Assembly: GCA_037447655.1 (NCBI GenBank)
Contig: JBBHKE010003457.1
Span: 124,001 to 188,000, forward strand
Length of the DNA stretch: 64,000 nucleotides
Source: Zygnema cylindricum
Taxonomy: Eukaryota > Streptophyta > Zygnematophyceae > Zygnematales > Zygnemataceae
Direction of reading: 5' to 3'
Part shown: positions 22,283-35,757 of the stretch, piece by piece
How positions within the stretch are numbered: the stretch's first letter is position 1
How the letters are laid out: every line of letters begins with the position of its first letter
Notes under the pieces: model-generated
The model's database searches: none
What the model was told of the DNA's origin: nothing
Seen by the model: the letters and a program-made list of their open reading frames with translations, nothing else
Program-made: the position numbers and the translations under genes

Positions 22283-23066
22283 CTTAGGGTGAACCTCCAT
22301 CGGGGGTTCCCAATAATCGTACGGTCACGTTAACGCTAACTTATATTTGTATCACTTCTCGATCAGGTCGTGCAAGCGAGGCAAAAATGATTACGTGTTG
22401 GATTGCGATTGGAACCAAGTAAGATTCTGTACAGCCGGCCGGGAATAATGAAAGATTCGAAAAGCACAAAACCTGGATGGCGTATGTACGAACAAGCGCA
22501 GATTGAAAAATCTATGAACGCTACGCGAATGTACAATTTGTACGTTTTTGTCATTTCGTTTTACCAACCGTTTGGACATCCTTTTCAAAAATGAAAATGT
22601 GTACAGTTGTTTTGTTTTATACGCAAGGTCCTTTCCACGAAGGAGAAGTGTCGTCAGAAAGATATCCTCCGGCAGAGATCTTTTTCGTAGCTTTCAAATC
22701 CGTCCTGTACGAAGGCACGTTGCCTTTAGTAATTGTGAGGTTGTCGTCGCTCGTTCGCCGTGGATGATAAGTTTTTGTTTCCAAGTGGACCAATAGACAC
22801 GTTCAGTAGCAAGTCTCCTCCCGAGGACAATTGAGGAGAATCGCCAGAAACTGGATAGAAGGGGCGTTTGCGTCGAAAATTCAAAATCGGACGGTGGAAG
22901 TTTTTGCCAAAAATCTTGGAGAATCTTAACGAATCTCAAGTAAACATGTTTTATATAAAAAAAAATCTACAGTACGGCCAGGTACGAAAATGACCTGGAC
23001 CTCTACAAAAATACACTTTTTCTAGTAATGAACCTCACTTTTCGACTGATGGAGGTTCACCCTTAG
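22283..23066. mobile_element. TIR element, 784 bp
   Basis: Ends CTTAGGGTGAACCTCCATC and, inverted, CTAAGGGTGAACCTCCATC. It has the same terminal plan as 21345-22028 but different interior. No coding capacity was recognised. Confidence 0.65.
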
Positions 23067-24682
23067 TGGAAGTTACGTTGGTTAATTTGACACGTAGTGA
23101 TTTGTTGACAACTCACAAGTGTATATGTAGTGTATATTTGAGCTTTGTTACGAATAAATCATCAATGCTTGCTTGAAAAAGTAGGGACCGAAGGTGTAGT
23201 ACTTCAAAGTTGTCAAGTGTAGGGAACTTAGATAAGGGACATGGTCAATATTATAGCTTTGTTGCTTTGAGAAAATATAAGGGTTTTTCGGAGACATCAT
23301 GTGTCTTAATGTTGTTAAGTGCTTTGTGTATTTGGTTCGTGTATCATGTATTGTTTATGTATGTTGCGCTCATTTTTATATAAGTCGTAAGGTGTAGTTC
23401 ATGATGTGTCACAAAGTTAATGTAAGGAGAGAATATCATTTATGGTAGACTATATTACTCATCGTTGGGGATGCAATAGTTTGGGTGATTTCCGCGGTCT
23501 ATTCTAGACCAAAGGAACAACATGTATATCGCCCATAACAACTTACTTCATCCCACGCGATATATCGGTCTTCTTTGCTGCTCGATCACCAATGATATTT
23601 AAAATCGCAGTTCTTGCGGAAGGAAATTAACGATACACAACAATTTCAACGGTTTTTCGACACTTCAAATGTCTTTTCTCTGTGCACACTTGTCCAATTT
23701 TGTATTGGATGCCGCCAATCTTTTTTTTTCCCAAAAACCTTTGGCACACGAATGACGACGGTAAACAATTCGTACATAGAAATGTATATTCGTCGAATAT
23801 CGTACGCCGAAAATCGCTGTTAGCGTTAATAACACCGCATCAATTAGCGTCGGGGATTGTTAGTGTTAATGCGAAATTATCATTAATAATTCTAATTTAG
23901 CGCAAAGGGACGTGGCAGATTGTAGTCCACGTCGTTAAATAGTGTTGTTAACAATCTTTGTGATTTTTAACCAGAAAACGTCACGACCTAATTAGCGTTA
24001 TTAACTCTAACAATGATGGCCGGTGTACTTTAGTCACGATAGATCTTGGCCTCTAAACAAAAAGTAGCGTGGTTTTTTTTTTTTATATACCTTAACCGTA
24101 ATCCTTTTTGCAACCCACAACCGTCCACTTCATTTGGACCTAAAACAAAATTACCATCGCCAAAGGAAATCCTCACACAAATGATTTCTCCACACTAATA
24201 GTGGTTCACGATATCGTGCATACGTTACAAACAGATATTGGTGAAGAATGTTAAAGAGAGGATTGAAAACTTCTGTAGTCAGATTGTGATGTCGTTAAGG
24301 AAAAGTCAACCAGTAATTTTTTTTCTTTTGTTGTCATTATGGGTTTTTAAAAAATGATTTTTTGTTTGCCTTTTTTTTTTGTTTGTTAACCTGTGTATAA
24401 GTCCTAAAATCTCTTTCTTTAAGGTTTAAGTCATTTGGTTGAAAGTTTTTTGGGCTCAATAGAAGACGAAGTGGGAGGGAGGGAGGAGAGGGAGGGAGGG
24501 GAGGGAGGGAGGCTCCACTGTAAGAGGAGTAAGAGAAAGGGAGAGGGAAAAGGGAAGAGGGGAAAGTGGTGCGGAAGTTGACATTCCAAGATCTTGCTCG
24601 AGGGAGATTTTTTTCTTTTATAAAAGTCTGTGCTTGGAATAGTTTGTTTCAAAAGAAAAAAAAAGAAATAAGTAGGGGCACT
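23067..24682. other. Spacer, no gene; GA/CT tract
   Basis: AT-rich sequence with a purine-rich GGGAGGGA tract at 24471-24560. The region 23810-24010 has repeated TTAGCGTTAATAAC-like words, perhaps an old MITE. No supported ORF. Confidence 0.4.
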
Positions 24683-25917
24683 TTAAAGTTTCATCTACCT
24701 GGAAATGAAAACATTTTTGATGTTAGGTTTTATGGATTGAAATTCAGATTAGGGCAAAGAAAGGCGGTGCGGGGTTAGAGGTAAAGATGTCTTATGGGTA
24801 TCTGGACGCTTTTCCAGTGGATTCTTTTGTGGGTTTTTTTAAGAAATTGTTGTGAAGAAAATTACTTAGAAATCCATACAATAAAATCATGATTTAAGAC
24901 CTTTAATAATTTCTTAAGATACACATGTATGTAGTTAACCTCAACAATATTTGGACAATTTGCAATAAATCATATAATTGGTTATGGAGTTCTACATGTT
25001 GTTGTACTAAGTTGAATAAATTTACAATTGAAATGCGGCTTAAAAGCTACACCGCGAATCGTAATTAGAGTAAATAACTCTAATTATGTCGCCCTAAATT
25101 TTGACTCTATCACGTTAAATAGAGTAAATGATTCTAAATTTTTCATTATTCTATTTAAGGTAAGGTTTAATTAGCGTAAATAATTCTAATGTAGGTTCAT
25201 TTTAAATTGAGTGGAGTACGGATGACGTCCGACAGTGCGAAATTGTAATTTTATAAGTAAAAAGGTACAAATAATGATATATTACAGGCCGTTATCATGT
25301 AACCGCGTTTTAACAAACCGCCTAGTGCAAACGTCATAGTGACGATAAATTGCACGTTTTATCAGATTCTGTACGAATACCTTATTTGCAATAGAGATAT
25401 TAGCGTGCCAAATTAGAGTACTTAAATAAATTAGAGTAAATTTCCTTTTTGAAAAAGTTCTATCACACAAATTAGAGTTCATAACTCTAATTTTTTTTTT
25501 CTCTTTTTTACTCTCATTTTTTCTTTACTCAAATAACGATTCGGGGTGTAGCGTATAATTAGGAATGTATGATATGTGAACAACGGACTTTGCTTCCTTC
25601 GTACAACGCTCAGGTTGAGACTTGCTCGTGGACTTACAATGCGACAATGCTTAAGAACTTGAAACCACACCTTTGTCATTTTTTTCGTCTTTTAGGTTTT
25701 TTTTATAGATGCTTTCTGATAGATGGAGGAATGGTCGCTGGTTGGGTTCTCAAATGCAAAATGTTTCTTTAAAACACCATCGGTTATCGATACACAAGAA
25801 AAAAATTCCAGCATTGTTGTACAAAAGAGTCAAGTATAATAATTTTAGAACGTCAAAACTTGCTTGTGGATGTACAACTGTGGATAGACATCTTGTTTAC
25901 ATCTCGCCAGCATTTTG
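24683..25917 (-). repeat. Right inverted arm, with nested MITE
   Basis: Reverse complement of the left arm, interrupted by a MITE at 25050-25548. Aligning the arms gives the empty site AAAAGCTATCGTAC (reverse complement of 18940-18955), confirming the later insertion. Confidence 0.8.
25050..25548. mobile_element. TA-target MITE, 499 bp
   Basis: TIRs CACCGCGAATCGTAATTAGAG and, inverted, CACCCCGAATCGTTATTTGAG, with target duplication TA (25048-25049, 25549-25550). The interior is filled with GAGTAAAT and ACTCTAATT words. The empty site is seen in the left arm. Tc1/mariner-like by the TA target, without transposase. Confidence 0.85.
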
Positions 25918-27106
25918 CAAGAGTTCCCATAAACAAAAAACAGTTAACCAATTGTAATTTCCTTTCTTATTGGAAAGGTCTAGGTTATACAAAGCTGCAA
26001 AAGAAATACATCATCCCATGCAATGGCATACTGTAATGGTATTGGCTTCATATGATGGTATAACCTTAATAGACTTTTAAAACTGTTGATGAGTGCAAAG
26101 AAAATATCTGGAAATCAAACATTACAACACAGCATTTTGTGGAAAGGTACTGAAAGGACTAAAAACAATCATGAAATTCTTAGAATTGTTCAACACCTTT
26201 TTATTTAACTTGCAGTAGATAAAGTACCAACTTTCATAAAATCGTAACTGTCTTGATAGCTACGGAGAACCTACTAAGGACCAAGATTTGAAAATTAACG
26301 TGCGAAACACGTCTAAATCTCATCTTAGTTTTGGAGTACAAATTTTGGGAGTTGTTCCATTTTTACTAGCCATGGCGCGAATAATAGTGTTCAGTGCAGA
26401 AGTGGTACATACAAACTTATTCAAGGTTAAAAAGGAGGCCGGTATTACTTTGGTTAAAGATCATCTTTGAAGTATTTCAAAAACAAAGAATTGCAGGTAT
26501 CATTGGTAGTCAATGTGACTTTGTGTCCCGTTGCACTTTAAAGCGGCGGCGGGATTCACACGAACGAACTCCTTTCTGCCTAATGTAGCTGCTTTAAAAG
26601 TGAATCAAGAAGAAAACAATCAAGTTAAAGTGGAATAATGGTGGACAAGAACAAAACTTATTTGTGCGGCATTAATAGCCAAAGGTTTACTATCTATATT
26701 TTTAGTGTAAAAAAATATCATGTCATGATTGTGCATCACCCTAAATGGCGGAATACCCAATTTATGTTTCTACATGTATATCACAAATTATTTACATTAT
26801 CTAAGAAAAGGCGCTGTACAATCAAAAAACACACTCCACATCAATTAACGCAGATAGTAACAACGGTGAGGGGAATTGTAAATTTGTGAAAAATGGGCGA
26901 ATGTGAAAATGGCAAAAAAAAAATGAGATAAAACTACGAAATAGTACAAAAAGGGAAATCTGCAAAAAGATACGAAATTAAGAAAGGAAGAAAATAAACA
27001 AATGGGCTGTGTAGAAAAGGAGGGTACTAACATTTGGGAATTGGCAAAAGGTGGAGAAAAAGCGAAGGCGATTAAAACCAGAAACAAAAAAATGAGAAAG
27101 GAAACA
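25918..27106. other. Spacer, no gene recognised
   Basis: AT-rich. Open frames up to about 98 aa on either strand lack motifs and are hydrophobic, Phe-rich products of A-rich DNA. Confidence 0.4.
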
Positions 27107-28095
27107 AATAGGAGAAAGAACAAATACGAAGATAAAACCAAACGAAAACCCAGAGAAAGAAATCCTCCCTAAAGAAGGAAAAAAACGTAGCATCTGGAAA
27201 TGATGCGAAGTCTTTGTCGTTTCCCATGACCATTGCCACGTGGAAGGCCAGAATCAGCATCGTCGCCATAACCATGGCGGTCGCCATCGCTGCTTCCTCG
27301 CCGCGTCGCACGGATATACTAGGATTTACGGATAATTATAATAATAATAATAATATATTTTTCCACAAATTCTGCCAAGATTTGTTTTTCTGATCGATAT
27401 CCTTTTCTTCTTTCAATGCCTTCCCTTCTTTTTCTTTTCCTTCTATGAGGCCGAGAAACTCTAAGCGGAGGAAAACTGTAGCAATTTCGACCACTTTGAA
27501 GCTCTTTTTTTGTAAAATTTCGCACTAAATTTGTTGTTCGACTATTTTGTCCGTATGCAAATTTCCAAAGATGCGCGATGGTGTTGCCGTACTGGTCGGT
27601 TTGTCCGTAATGTCCTTTGTCTTTTACGAAGAGACCGATGCCCAACTGGCAGTGCCGGCTAGTCCTTGAGGAAATCGAGGCCTGCTGGCAGGCTCCACAT
27701 GGTGCAGATATGTTCAGTTTCGGCACAGTTATTAGTGTGGATTGTTGGTAGTCACTTCCCCGGTGTGCACCTTTCTTGACTGACCGACGACCGCGACATC
27801 GGCTCGATATAAATATATTTAAAAAAAATCTGTATACAAATTATCGACCTTTGTTCGCCTGTCGGTTCAGGACTTCAGGGTTTAAGTAGGCCTGTCTGTC
27901 GGTCAGTACGTCTGCGCGTCTGTACGGACACTTACGTACGGACGCGTCTGTAAACAGGACACGGTGCATGCCCGCGTAGGGTGTACAAATACATATAGGA
28001 ATATATATCGTTGACATTTCTGTACGGCAAGCTGTTGTAAGAAAGGAGAGAATCAAATCCATAGATTGAGACGATGCTGACCGTACCACGGAACA
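27107..28095. repeat. Segmental duplication, copy A
   Basis: Aligns with 29585-32660 when the insertions in copy B (30403-32049 and 32199-32547) are removed. Shared landmarks are AGAAAGAACAAATACGAAGA, TTGTCGTTTCCCATGACC, CACAAATTCTGCCAAGATTT, TCTGTATACAAATTATCGAC and GAATCAAATCCATAGATTGA. Confidence 0.85.
27191..27287 (-). pseudogene. Signal-peptide-like exon, copy A
   Basis: The minus-strand ATG at 27287 opens MATAMVMATMLILAFHVAMV, a hydrophobic signal-peptide-like start. It is followed by MGNDKDFASFPD, plausibly a cleavage region after VMG. I do not recognise the family and no downstream exon was found. In copy B the frame ends at a good 5' splice site. Here the same site reads G-CTACG, so the GT donor is lost. 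It could be a captured fragment of a secreted-protein gene, or chance. A nearby upstream ATG would extend it by 8 residues. Confidence 0.35.
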
Positions 28096-28199
28096 GTTTC
28101 CAGGATCCTCGACCATGGATACTGCTGTACTGTACGGTACACCGTGAATCGTTATTAGCCTTATGTACGCTATATCGGCACCCCAAAATTTTGATATTG

Positions 28200-28463
28200 A
28201 TACCCGAAATACAGTGAATGAATCTAATTTGACATTGATACCTTAAATAGAATAAATTACACTATTTAAGGACGTGGACCATAATCTGCCACGTCTCCTG
28301 GCACTAAATTAGAATGAATGACGCTAATTTTGAGACTGTCAATCGGAAGCTGAGAATCTTACCTTTCAATCGCAACTGTCAGATCCACAATCCGGCAAGT
28401 GTGTACGGAAAAAATATATTTTAAGTGGCAAAAAAAACCTTGACGCTAATAGCGATTCGCGGT
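28200..28463. mobile_element. Partial TA-target MITE
   Basis: The right end GCGATTCGCGGTG followed by TA matches the TIR of the 25050 and 38867 MITEs. The left terminus is not found, although CTAATTT and ACACTATTTAAG words of the family are present. Left limit is approximate. Confidence 0.45.
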
Positions 28464-28914
28464 GTAGTTATTCAAGAGAATCATTTCCCAGAATTATTTA
28501 AGACAATCATTTAAAACAAAGATTGTTTTTCATATAAACTAACACATATCCTTCATATAGTCGAGAGATATTTTGCCAACCTTAAACAATAGCATGAATG
28601 GTCTTCCCAAGTGCACACCCCTCCCTCCCTCCCTCCCTCCCTCCCTCCCCTCCCTCCTCTTACATCCCTCGCCCGAAAGTAAAAGGAGGCATCGGTACTT
28701 CAAAAATGGGCACCGGCCCATTATTCCACGCCCAAAAATCCACACCTCCTTAGGTGTGGAGACGCCCATTGGCTTTAATGTGACGTATCACTTCCTCCTC
28801 CTCCACCTCCGTACCGTTCTCCGAGAGAAGTTTCTAGGAAGTTTCCTCGAAATAGTACGGCATTGAGTCCACGTCCCATCTCATGGCGGTGAGAATAAAA
28901 TTAGGGAACCTACA
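28464..28914. other. Spacer with CCCT microsatellite
   Basis: A (CCCT)n tract at about 28619-28666. A 97 aa plus-strand frame through it is Pro/Leu/Ser low-complexity and not believed. Confidence 0.5.
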
Positions 28915-29085
28915 GTCGAAAAAAGTCAAAACATTGAAAAAAGTCAAAATAGTGAAAAAAGTCAAAATAGTCAAAATAGGCAAACCATTTGAAAAAATCG
29001 GCACGATTAAAAAAAAGGAAGCTATAGTCAAAATAGTCAAAACAATCTATAGTAAAAGTAGCCAATAGTCAAAATAGTCAAATAG
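28915..29085. repeat. AAAATAGTC-type short tandem repeats
   Basis: Many imperfect copies of GTCAAAATA and GAAAAAAGTCAAAATAGT. They produce a Lys/Val frame that is not a gene. Confidence 0.7.
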
Positions 29086-29319
29086 AAGTAGTAAAAATAA
29101 CCAAAGTTTAGAACATATATTTAGCCTCTATTGGGATGGCAAGAAGAGATTGAAAAAGTTATCCCAAAGTCAATTCAAAGTCAACCATCATTCTTCACCA
29201 CTTTGAAATCAAATTATTGCCCAGAAAAAGACAAAGCATGCCCATCTATTGGAGGGACACAGACCAATTAAGAGATGGCAACATAAAAAAAATTAGCATG
29301 ACCTTCGTCAGTAATCCCT

Positions 29320-29460
29320 TTTCTATCAACAAAAGACAAAATTGACAACAAAAGACAAAATTGACTACAAAAGACATAATTCACCACAAAAAACAAAACT
29401 GACCACAAAAGACAAACTTGACCACAAAAGCCAAAATTGACCACAAAAGACAAATTCCAC
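29320..29460. repeat. Minisatellite of about 20 bp units
   Basis: About seven imperfect units of CACAAAAGACAAAATTGAC. The reverse strand reads as repeated FVVNFVFCG-like residues, an artefact. Confidence 0.8.
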
Positions 29461-29672
29461 CAACGACAGACGAGCTTTCCAGCTTCGAGATGAACAAAAA
29501 AAGAATGTGTGGACACACCAACGAACTATAGACACACACAGAGAGGGAGAGAGAGAGAGGGAGAGGGAAAGGAGTGGGAGAGGGAGAGAAGTGGGAGAAA
29601 GAACAAATACGAAGATAAAACCAAACGAAAACCCAGAGAAAGAAATCCTCCCTAAAAGAAGGGATAACGTAC

Positions 29673-29769
29673 CATCTGGAAATGATGCAAAGTCTTTGTC
29701 GTTTCCCATGACCAGTGCCACGTGGCACGCCAAAATCAGCATCGTCGCCATCACCATGGTGGTCGCCAT
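29673..29769 (-). pseudogene. Signal-peptide-like exon, copy B
   Basis: The ATG at 29769 opens MATTMVMATMLILACHVALV, then MGNDKDFASFPD. The coding frame meets a plausible donor G|GTACGT at 29673/29672. Between the copies the hydrophobic core and the DKDFASFPD segment are kept with few changes (F to C, M to L, A to T), compatible with but not proof of coding constraint. Downstream (29660-29470) there is only a GA-rich tract and the minisatellite, so no further exon is evident. Confidence 0.4.
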
Positions 29770-30289
29770 CGCTGCTTCCTCGCCGCGTCAAACAGATATA
29801 AAAGATTTTACGGATAACAATAATATTAAAAATAGTATTACTTTTTTTTTTCCACAAATTCTGCCAAGATTTGTTTTTCTGATCGATGACCTTTTCTACT
29901 TTCAATGCCTTCCCTTCTTTTTCTTTTTCTTCTATGGGGCGGAGGAACTCTAAGCGGAGAAATCTATAGAAATCTCGACCACTTTGAAGCTTTATTTATG
30001 TTAAATTCGCACTAGATTTGTTGTTCGACTATTTTGTCCGTACGCAGATTTCCAAAGATGCGCGATGGTGTTGCCGTACTGGTCGGTTTTTCTGTACTAT
30101 ACTTTGTCTTTTGAGAAGAGTACTTTACCAACTGGCAGTGCCGGCTAGTCCTTGAGGAAATCGCGGCCTACTGGCAGGCTCCACATGGTGCAGTAATGTT
30201 TCAGTTTCGGCACAGTTATTAGTGTGGATTTTCGGTATCCTCTTCACCAGTGTGCACTTTTTTGAATTACCGACGACCGCGACATCGGC

Positions 30290-32049
<1,760 letters not shown>

Positions 32050-32198
32050 ATATATATATATATATATTTAGAAATCTGTATACAAATTATCGACTTTGGT
32101 CGCCTGTCGGTTCAGGGTTTAAGTAGGTCAGTCTGTCCGTAACTGTGGTATGTATGGGTGATATCTTTGTAATGCGATACTGCATGCCCTACAATTAC

Positions 32199-32547
32199 TA
32201 TTGTGGGTATCGGTAAATTATTTCGCGAGATTCGCATTCCAATATCGAATGAAAGTTTCCTCGATATATTCATCGACCAAGAGAAATTGCCGAATATAGG
32301 TCTAAAATAAAGTCCTATAGCCATGGTACAAAAAGTATTTCTCTCGCCGCCCACCGAAAGCCGAAAAAAATGGAAATTTGATTTTTTTTATGGCTCGATA
32401 TATTGGCGATACGATATATTGGCGATATATCGCCAATATATCGCGATAATTTGGTTTTCGATATATTGAAGCGATATATCGATTATCGGTTACCTGAAAT
32501 TCGATATATGTCGAATATCGGCAAAGGGTCCTCGATACCCAACACTA
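32199..32547. mobile_element. hAT-like MITE, 349 bp
   Basis: TIR remnant TATTGTGGGTATCGG at left and CGATACCCAACACTA at right. The flanks ACAATTAC (32191-32198) and ACAAATAC (32548-32555) form an 8 bp duplication with one change. The empty site ACAAATAC is present in copy A at about 27985. The interior is rich in CGATATAT palindromes. Same family as 19714-20530. Confidence 0.85.
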
Positions 32548-32660
32548 ACAAATACACATAGGAATATATATTGTTGACATTTATGTACGGTAAGCTGTTC
32601 AAAGTAAGGAAAGAATCAAATCCATAGATTGAGATGATGCTAACCGTACGATGCAACAGT

Positions 32661-33420
32661 TTTACTAACAACATTTGTGATGATGAGATGTACGAATGTA
32701 CAAATTTTCCCGATTGTTAGGGTACTTTTGCATGTGCTAAAGTTACAGTTATTTTTTGTCGTTTTCTTCTATAACTTAGAAAAAAACGAGAAAATCTACA
32801 GCCGTACCGAAAAAACGAAATTAACACCGTACAAGTTACGTTTCCTTACAACTTTAAATGTACTACAGTTTGTCCTCTAGCTCATTTCGACCCACTTTTG
32901 CGTCCTTCCAGCTCATCTTCAAACTATATTTCATATCACCTCGCGAGGTGATTTTAAATATAGTTCCAGGATGCGAGCGAATAGGCAGACGCTGAAACAC
33001 GTGCCGGGTGTTTGTGCGCGGAGTACCAAAAAAAAAAACTAACTGCACGTTTACGGCCTGTACGTACCGTATTCCGTGCGCTGTTTTCCGTACAGGGGCC
33101 GTGGAGGGGTCTCGACCAACGGACGCCATTTCGCAAAAGCGTGAAGGCGCCTCTTTCCTTCCCCCTCATATCCTTCCTCAACGTTCTCTGTCGTAACACT
33201 CCTTTCTCAAACACACGTGCCTTCACATATACGGCGTAGGAAAAACATTGGGCACCTTTCGACAAGCGGGAAGAGAAAAAAAAAACCGCATTTCTGTGCA
33301 ACAGCGTAAGGTATTTTATAGTTTCTTCATAATGAATAGCAAATTTCATATTCTTCATTGTTGTACCTTCTTTATATGTTTTGTAGGAGCTTTTTGGTGT
33401 TTCTGATTTAAAATATTGTT
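32661..33420. other. Spacer; perfect palindrome at 32922-32966
   Basis: No gene supported. Overlapping 60-158 aa frames on both strands (32863-33430) have no recognisable motif. The palindrome has core ATCACCTCGCGAGGTGAT with flanking AACTATATTT/AAATATAGTT arms. Confidence 0.45.
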
Positions 33421-34445
33421 TATATAACATGTGTATTTTTGTATATTAATGTGTGTGTACATGTATTTATATAGAGAGAGATATAATTATACATGTAGAG
33501 TTGTATATATACATATACAGATATATATAAATATATATAGTCATGATATACATAAAAGTATGATATATATAATAGTTCTGCCAACCGCCTGTCTGCCTGC
33601 CTGCCGGCCTGCCTGCCTGTCTGCATCTGTATATATATAAGTCATACAGATACATATCTATAGGCATATATACAGATGTATATGTATGTACTTGGCTGGC
33701 AGGCAGACAGGCAGGCGGTTGGTAGTAATATATATACCTCTATAAATATATTTTTATCTCTATATAAATGCTCATCTCTGTATATATATAGATTTCTCTG
33801 TATATATATATATATATATGTTTATATGTGTATATATATGTATATATATGTGTATATATATGTATATATATGCATATATGTGTATATATATGTATATATA
33901 TGTATATATATATGTATATATATGTCTATATGGATATGTATATGTATATATATAAGGTCATACAGATACATATCAATTGAGAAATATACAGATGTATATG
34001 TATGTATTTGGCCGGCAGGCAGACAGGCAGGCGGTTAGGAAACAGGTTGTCAGGCAGTTAACAGGCGGGCAGGCAGTTAGCAGACATATACATATATATA
34101 CATATATTTTTTTATAATCACACAAATACATATCTATAGATATATATATACATATATTTATTTATAATCATACAGATACATATCTATAAATATATATACA
34201 AATGTGTATGTATGTATTTGGCTGGCAGGCAGACTTGCAAGCGATTGGCAGACATATTATATTTATGTAGTTGGCTGGTAGGCAGGCAGGTAGGCGGTTG
34301 GCAGGCAATTAGTGAGGCAGTTAACAGGCAAGCTGTTGGCAGACTATATAAATAAAGTCCTACAGATACATATCTATAGATATAAATAAAGATGTATATG
34401 TATGTCTTTGGCCGGTAGGCAGACATTATATATATATATATTTAT
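33421..34445. repeat. AT-rich microsatellite with GGCA-type blocks
   Basis: Long TATATG/TATATA tracts alternate with short blocks of GGCAGGCAGACAGGCAGGCG at about 33694, 34012, 34226, 34280 and 34415. One inverted block is at 33580-33620. The ORFs here are Ile/Tyr or Cys/Pro-rich artefacts. Confidence 0.85.
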
Positions 34446-35240
34446 ATATATATGTAAACTCTCTTTATCTCTCTCTCACTCTCTCGACTCTCTTTCTCTC
34501 CCTCTCTCTTTCTCTCTTAAAAACCCTTAATCTTCACCAATATATCATAATACCCTGAAAATCTGACCCAAACCTTCCCAATCTGTGAAGAATATCTTCA
34601 ACCTGTCCTAATCTATGCCATTTTTTGTCACTTTTCCATTAATTTGTTGCATGTTTTTTACTCAATTCGTAGATAACATGTTGGAGAACATGACGCTCCA
34701 TGCGTTCCGAACGCGAACAACATAGAGGAGCTTTTAATCCGTAGTCCACAATGTCTACGCACAATTCCTCCTTCTATGACTTTTGGTCTTGTGGTTGCAT
34801 CCCAAAGTCCCCCACCAAAAAGCGTAATGAGCCCTACAAGCCTGAGTCGACTATTCACTACACAAACTCCGCCGCTGCATAATGTGACGAGTCCCACAAA
34901 CTAATTCTTTCCAAACTTTATTCCAAGGAATTTTTTTAGTTAGAAAAGCTAGGTAATAACTTCGAATGCTAAAATCATGAGGTGTTAGATTTTTTATACG
35001 GTAACATTAAAACCAATTCCGATGAGATTACGAAGAAAAAGGAAGACATGGCATAATGCTATTGAGGTGTGTTTTTTATCATTTTTTTTTGGTTGGGATA
35101 GGGGTAAATTTTTCTGAAAAGATATTTGTGGATGCCTTTATTTTCAATACTTTATATCTTTGGAAAACTAAAAGGGTGAGTCTGAGAATTATGTAATCTT
35201 TATAAACATCAAAAAGATATTTAATATATTTTTCCTATTT
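34446..35240. other. Spacer, no gene recognised
   Basis: A CT-rich tract at 34458-34520, then AT-rich DNA. The 79 aa minus-strand frame at 34658-34897 has an internally repetitive Gly-rich sequence and no known motif. Confidence 0.4.
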
Positions 35241-35757
35241 TCCCCCGTCTCTTGTTAACCTCTATGTCTCTCTATCCTTGTATCTGGCTCCATCTCTCTC
35301 TATGTCTCTCCGTGTTTTTCTCTGCAGCAGTCGCTTGTCTAACGTCTCTTTTCTCTGTCTCTTGTCTAACGTCTCTTTTCACTCTCTCTGTCTGTGTTAG
35401 TCTTACTCTGTCAAGTCTTACTCCGTCTTTTCTCTGTCTCTGTTTGTGTCAGTCTGGCTTTGTCTCTGTCTCTGTCTTTTCTCTGTCTCTGTCTTTTCTC
35501 TGTCTCTATTCTGTCTATTCTGTCTTTGTATCTTTTTTGTCTCTATCCCTGTCTGTGTCTGTTTCTGTCTATGTTTCTGTCTATCTCTGTCTGTGTATCT
35601 TGTCTGTCTCTGCTCGTCTTTGTATCTTGTCTCTGTCCATGTCTTTGTATCGTCTCTTGTTTCTTACTTTTTCTCTTGGTCTCTATGTATCCGTCTCTTT
35701 GTTTCTGTCTTTTTGTCTTGTATCTCTCTGTCTCTGTCTCTTTTATCTTGTTTGTAA
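35241..35757. repeat. CTGTCT-rich simple repeat
   Basis: About 500 bp of degenerate TCTCTGTCTCTGT on the plus strand. Open frames in all three phases are Leu/Ser/Val/Cys low-complexity. Confidence 0.9.

Larger units (their letters stand above)
18572..25917. mobile_element. 7.3 kb segment with long inverted arms
   Basis: The left arm (18572-19285) is the reverse complement of the right arm (24683-25917, minus a later MITE). Agreement runs over about 0.7 kb with scattered differences, and outer ends share AAATG.TGGCGAGATG. No transposase was recognised in the 5.4 kb between, which holds MITEs and low-complexity tracts. No clear target-site duplication is seen. It could be a non-autonomous Mutator-like or fold-back element, or two opposed copies of one repeat. 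Confidence 0.55.

Noticed and set aside
29320-29460. CRISPR-like array
   Set aside because: Units of about 20 bp are contiguous with no unique spacers and the genome is eukaryotic; it is a minisatellite.
29365-29953. Frames of 134-174 aa around the second signal-peptide-like exon
   Set aside because: They run through the minisatellite and a GA tract; only the 33 residue segment shared with copy A is considered.
32863-33430. Overlapping minus-strand frames of 88 and 158 aa
   Set aside because: Different phases overlap without recognisable domains; likely chance in less AT-rich DNA.
33420-34445. CRISPR-like repeated GGCA blocks
   Set aside because: Irregular spacing, spacers are microsatellite, no cas genes.
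34658-34897. Possible Gly-rich 79 aa protein
   Set aside because: Internally repetitive, no motif, no homologue in the window, no promoter signal I could defend.
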